A stretch of 52,609 nucleotides of DNA. Source: Comamonas denitrificans. GTDB taxonomy: Bacteria; Pseudomonadota; Gammaproteobacteria; Burkholderiales; Burkholderiaceae_C. The notes below the pieces were generated by a model. The model searched no databases, was not told where the DNA came from, and saw only the letters and a program-made list of their open reading frames with translations. A program made the translations under genes and the position numbers. Shown here piece by piece: positions 51,506 through 52,609 of this stretch (positions within the stretch are counted from its first letter, which is position 1; every line of letters starts with the position of its first letter). The stretch is from positions 1-52,609 of the forward strand of contig NZ_JAFNME010000022.1 in NCBI RefSeq assembly GCF_017368815.1. The letters are read 5' to 3'.

Positions 51506-52405
51506 ATGGTATTGATAGCAATTATTTTGGCCACCCTGGTCGCAGGAATCGGCAGCGTCTGGGTGGCCGACGCGCTGTTGCGCATCGGCTTTGGTCGCGC
51601 CAGTGCAGGGCGGGCGCAGCAAGGGCTGCTCAGCCTGGCGGCCGGGGCGCTGCTGGCCACGGCGTTTATGCATTTATTGCCCGAGGCGTTTGCCAGCGGG
51701 GCCAATCCCCAGCATTTATTCACCACGTTGTTGATTGGCATCGTGTTTTTCTTTTTGCTGACCAAGGCCGAGCTGTGGCACCACGGCCATGAGCACAGCC
51801 ATGCCCCGCAGGTGCAAAACCTGCACCATGGGCACGACCACCCCGCGCATGCGCACGACCACGCGCACCACCACCCCACCTCCGGCTGGTCGCTGCTCAC
51901 CGGCGACAGCGTGCATTGCTTTGGCGATGGGGTGTTGATTGCCTCGGCTTTTTTGGCCGATATGCGCCTGGGGCTGATTGCCGCCGTTTCGGTGTTGGCG
52001 CACGAGGTGCCACACCACATGGGCGATTTGATCGTCATGCGCCGGGGCAACCAGCGGGGGGTGGCGATGCTCAAAGTCTCCCTGGCTGGCTCGATTACCG
52101 CGCTGGGCGGGATTGCTGGCTACTTTTTGGTGGGCCAACTGCACGATTGGCTGCCGTTTTTCCTCACCGTGGCGTGCAGCAGCTTTATCTATGTGGCGCT
52201 GTCCGACTTGATTCCGCAATTGCAAAAACACCTCACGGCGCGGCAAACCCTGACCCAGGTGCTGTGGCTGGTGCTGGGCATTGCCCTGGTCACCACGGTC
52301 AGCAGCTTGGCCCACGACCTGGCCCACCAAGGCCACGACCACGACCATGACCACGCGGGTGGGGGCCATGCCCCGGCCCATTCCATTCATGCAGACGAAC
52401 ACTGA
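51506..52405 (+). CDS. ZIP-family metal transporter
   Basis: The 299-residue protein is a ZIP divalent metal transporter, probably for zinc, with about seven helices. Helix 4 carries HCFGDGVLIASAF (His137, Asp141) and helix 5 carries HEVPHHMGD (His166, Glu167, His170, His171, Asp174). The pattern resembles the LIV-1 type, HNFxDG with HExPHExGD, but Asn is replaced by Cys and the second Glu by His. His-rich loops at 92-123 and at the C-terminus probably bind metal. The start at 51506 has only a weak ribosome binding site. The next gene overlaps its last 17 bases. The gap 51325-51505 shows a TTGACA at 51399 but no clear -10. Confidence 0.93.
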   Translation: MVLIAIILATLVAGIGSVWVADALLRIGFGRASAGRAQQGLLSLAAGALLATAFMHLLPEAFASGANPQHLFTTLLIGIVFFFLLTKAELWHHGHEHSHAPQVQNLHHGHDHPAHAHDHAHHHPTSGWSLLTGDSVHCFGDGVLIASAFLADMRLGLIAAVSVLAHEVPHHMGDLIVMRRGNQRGVAMLKVSLAGSITALGGIAGYFLVGQLHDWLPFFLTVACSSFIYVALSDLIPQLQKHLTARQTLTQVLWLVLGIALVTTVSSLAHDLAHQGHDHDHDHAGGGHAPAHSIHADEH

Positions 52406-52609
52406 ATCTTCCTCCCCCTTCACCGCCGCCAGCGCCGCACCCCCTGCCACCGCCGCCTCAACACCCCGCACCTCGCGCACCGCCATGGCCATGGCGCTGG
52501 CCGTGTGGCTGGGGTTGTGCGCCGGTGGGCTGGCCTTATGGCAGGCTACGCCGCACACCGCGCCCGTGCCTTTGCATTCTTTGCGGGTGGAGCGCGGCAG
52601 CGCCCCGCC
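52389..52609 (+). CDS. Partial gene with N-terminal membrane anchor
   Basis: The frame starts at an ATG inside the last codons of the ZIP gene and stays open to the window end (73 codons). It encodes an Ala/Ser/Thr-rich cytosolic lead of about 32 residues, a single hydrophobic helix (MALAVWLGLCAGGLALW) and the start of a periplasmic part (APVPLHSLRVERGSAP). It looks like a real, coupled gene for an anchored or exported protein. The family cannot be told from this piece. Confidence 0.65.
   Translation, partial: MQTNTESSSPFTAASAAPPATAASTPRTSRTAMAMALAVWLGLCAGGLALWQATPHTAPVPLHSLRVERGSAP

Overview
The window looks like a chromosomal segment of a GC-rich betaproteobacterium, most likely a Comamonadaceae member that can respire nitrate. 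The support is gene order and protein types typical of Burkholderiales: pilB-pilC-pilD-coaE-zapD-yacG, thrB-DUF2782-polA and narXL-narK1-narK2-narGHJI. A taxonomic name cannot be fixed from the sequence alone.

Layout. Bases 1-346 hold the end of a 5S rRNA gene, its terminator and the terminator of secA. Next come secA, a DciA-like gene and cheV. Bases 4814-9358 are a five-gene minus-strand cluster: PepSY membrane protein, DUF2271, DUF4198, ApbE flavin transferase and a membrane-anchored NADPH flavoprotein. It looks like an electron route into a flavinylated periplasmic protein, with a Fur-like box in front. nagZ and a phosphofructokinase follow, then a LysR/EamA divergent pair, an Lrp/AsnC gene divergent from glmS, a stand-alone AceE-type E1 gene divergent from a second Lrp/AsnC gene, and a hyi/glycerate kinase pair.

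Bases 22885-37627 are a nitrate respiration block: sensor kinase NarX and regulator NarL, transporters NarK1 and NarK2, the NarGHJI reductase, then a parvulin-type isomerase, a beta carbonic anhydrase and a small protein of unknown function. A CueR-type promoter then drives a copper ATPase. The rest is housekeeping: yacG-zapD-coaE-pilD-pilC-pilB on the minus strand, a membrane protein, thrB, a DUF2782 gene, polA, a ZIP metal transporter and one gene cut by the window end.

The least ordinary features lie between and inside genes. A GC-rich palindromic repeat of about 235 bp occurs four times, at 13745, 16860, 35299 and 40357. A second, AT-rich repeat type lies beside some of these copies and also inside aceE and narK2. 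The 3' end of glmS is present twice, 156 bp apart and in the same frame, with only synonymous differences; this looks like an integration scar. Just downstream is the 3' end of a lost flagellin gene. I saw no CRISPR array, tRNA gene, intact transposase or phage gene.
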